Positions 9,034 through 9,379 of a stretch of DNA of 9,379 bases are shown here, one piece after another. The stretch's first letter is position 1. Each line of letters begins with the position of its first letter. Origin of the DNA: Actinomycetota bacterium (GTDB lineage: Bacteria; Actinomycetota; Acidimicrobiia; Acidimicrobiales; AC-25); contig VAXF01000138.1 of the NCBI GenBank assembly GCA_005888395.1, positions 1 through 9,379 on the forward strand. Reading direction: 5' to 3'. The translations under genes were made by a program, and so were the position numbers. The notes under the pieces are model-generated. The model searched no databases, had not been told where the DNA came from, and saw nothing but the letters and a program-made list of their open reading frames with translations.

Positions 9034-9379
9034 TCATGCGATGCCGACGATCGCCGGGAGCACGTCGCCGATGCGCCCCTGCACCACGCCGTCGGCGATG
9101 TCGTCATAGGGCGTCGGCTCCTCGTTGACGATCACGACACGCGCGCCCACGGCGCGCGCGATCGGCACGAGCCCGGCCGCCGGGAACACCGTGAGGCTGG
9201 AGCCGACAGCGAGCAGCAGGTCGCAGTGCTCCGCGGCGCGCTGGGCCCGCTCGAGGTCGTCGGGGACGAGGTTCTGGCCGAACGAGATCGTCGCCGACTT
9301 GAGGATGCCGCCGCAGGTGCGGCAGGGCGGGTCGTCCTCGCCCGCGCGGACGCGCTCGAGTGCCCGCTCCATCGGCGCC
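9034..9379 (-). CDS. NAD-dependent protein deacylase, sirtuin (Sir2) family, C-terminal part (cut by right edge)
   Basis: The frame is open to the right edge, so the visible 114 or so residues lack the N-terminal NAD-binding half and its catalytic histidine. What remains is typical of the class: a Cys-Arg-Thr-Cys-Gly-Gly zinc pair, then Lys-Ser-Ala-Thr-Ile-Ser-Phe-Gly-Gln, Val-Gly-Ser-Ser-Leu-Thr-Val-Phe-Pro-Ala (NAD-binding), and Val-Ile-Val-Asn-Glu-Glu-Pro-Thr-Pro (a Rossmann strand end). The usual Phe-Gly-Glu is Phe-Gly-Gln here, which also occurs in bacterial sirtuins. Sirtuins remove acetyl or other acyl groups from lysines, and a common bacterial target is acetyl-CoA synthetase; no target can be named from this window. 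An ATG at 9372-9370 lies inside the zinc domain and is not the real start. The gene converges on the nitroreductase with three bases between the stops. Confidence 0.85.
   Translation of the reverse strand, partial: APMERALERVRAGEDDPPCRTCGGILKSATISFGQNLVPDDLERAQRAAEHCDLLLAVGSSLTVFPAAGLVPIARAVGARVVIVNEEPTPYDDIADGVVQGRIGDVLPAIVGIA

Noticed and set aside
9034..9372. Complete short protein starting at ATG 9372
   Set aside because: The ATG lies within the sirtuin zinc domain and the frame continues to the window edge, so this is the end of a longer gene.

Overview
The window is GC-rich and densely coded, with strong G/C preference at third codon positions. Several genes best fit actinobacterial families: a fused biotin carboxylase/biotin-carrier subunit, an LpdA-type flavoprotein quinone reductase, and a ThiF/MoeB-rhodanese fusion. 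Together with two TANNNT -10 boxes placed 6-7 bases before start codons, this suggests an actinobacterium, possibly Acidimicrobiia. The class is a guess because no RNA gene or phylogenetic marker is present. I found no tRNA, rRNA, CRISPR array, insertion sequence or phage gene, and no gene-free stretch longer than about 70 bases.

Layout. Bases 1-1280 (minus strand): a biotin protein ligase (BirA) followed, in the same direction, by a membrane glycosyltransferase-like gene cut off by the left edge. Bases 1281-3062 (plus): a biotin-dependent acyl-CoA carboxylase alpha subunit. It starts back to back with birA at a shared CATATG, so the ligase and its substrate are head to head. Bases 3075-6101 (minus): an operon of the methylmalonyl-CoA mutase large subunit, a possible 31-residue small protein, and an LpdA-type NAD(P)H-quinone dehydrogenase. 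Bases 6108-6158: a very strong inverted repeat. Bases 6167-7348 (minus): a rhodanese-ThiF/MoeB sulfur-carrier activating protein. Bases 7410-9030 (plus): a NagX/HGSNAT-like membrane acyltransferase followed by a nitroreductase. Bases 9034-9379 (minus): the C-terminal part of a sirtuin, cut by the right edge.

How they fit together. The carboxylase alpha subunit, its biotin ligase and the methylmalonyl-CoA mutase together suggest propionyl-CoA to methylmalonyl-CoA to succinyl-CoA metabolism. The carboxyltransferase (beta) subunit and the B12-binding mutase subunit are not in the window and must be elsewhere if the pathway works.

Main oddities. (1) The mutase is split by a frameshift that looks like a 13-base deletion. 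The new stop and the next in-frame ATG overlap as ATGA. (2) birA has no canonical start upstream of its conserved Ser-Thr-Asn motif, and the well-placed ATG is one base out of frame. (3) A possible 31-residue gene is joined to both neighbours by stop-start overlaps. It carries a perfect 11-bp hairpin directly before the lpdA start codon. (4) A 23-bp inverted repeat with one mismatch sits between moeB and the mutase promoter. Two frame anomalies in 9 kb leave open that the sequence contains assembly or read errors. No clear candidate for a wholly new multi-gene system is visible; the mutase/small-ORF/hairpin/lpdA block is the most interesting part.
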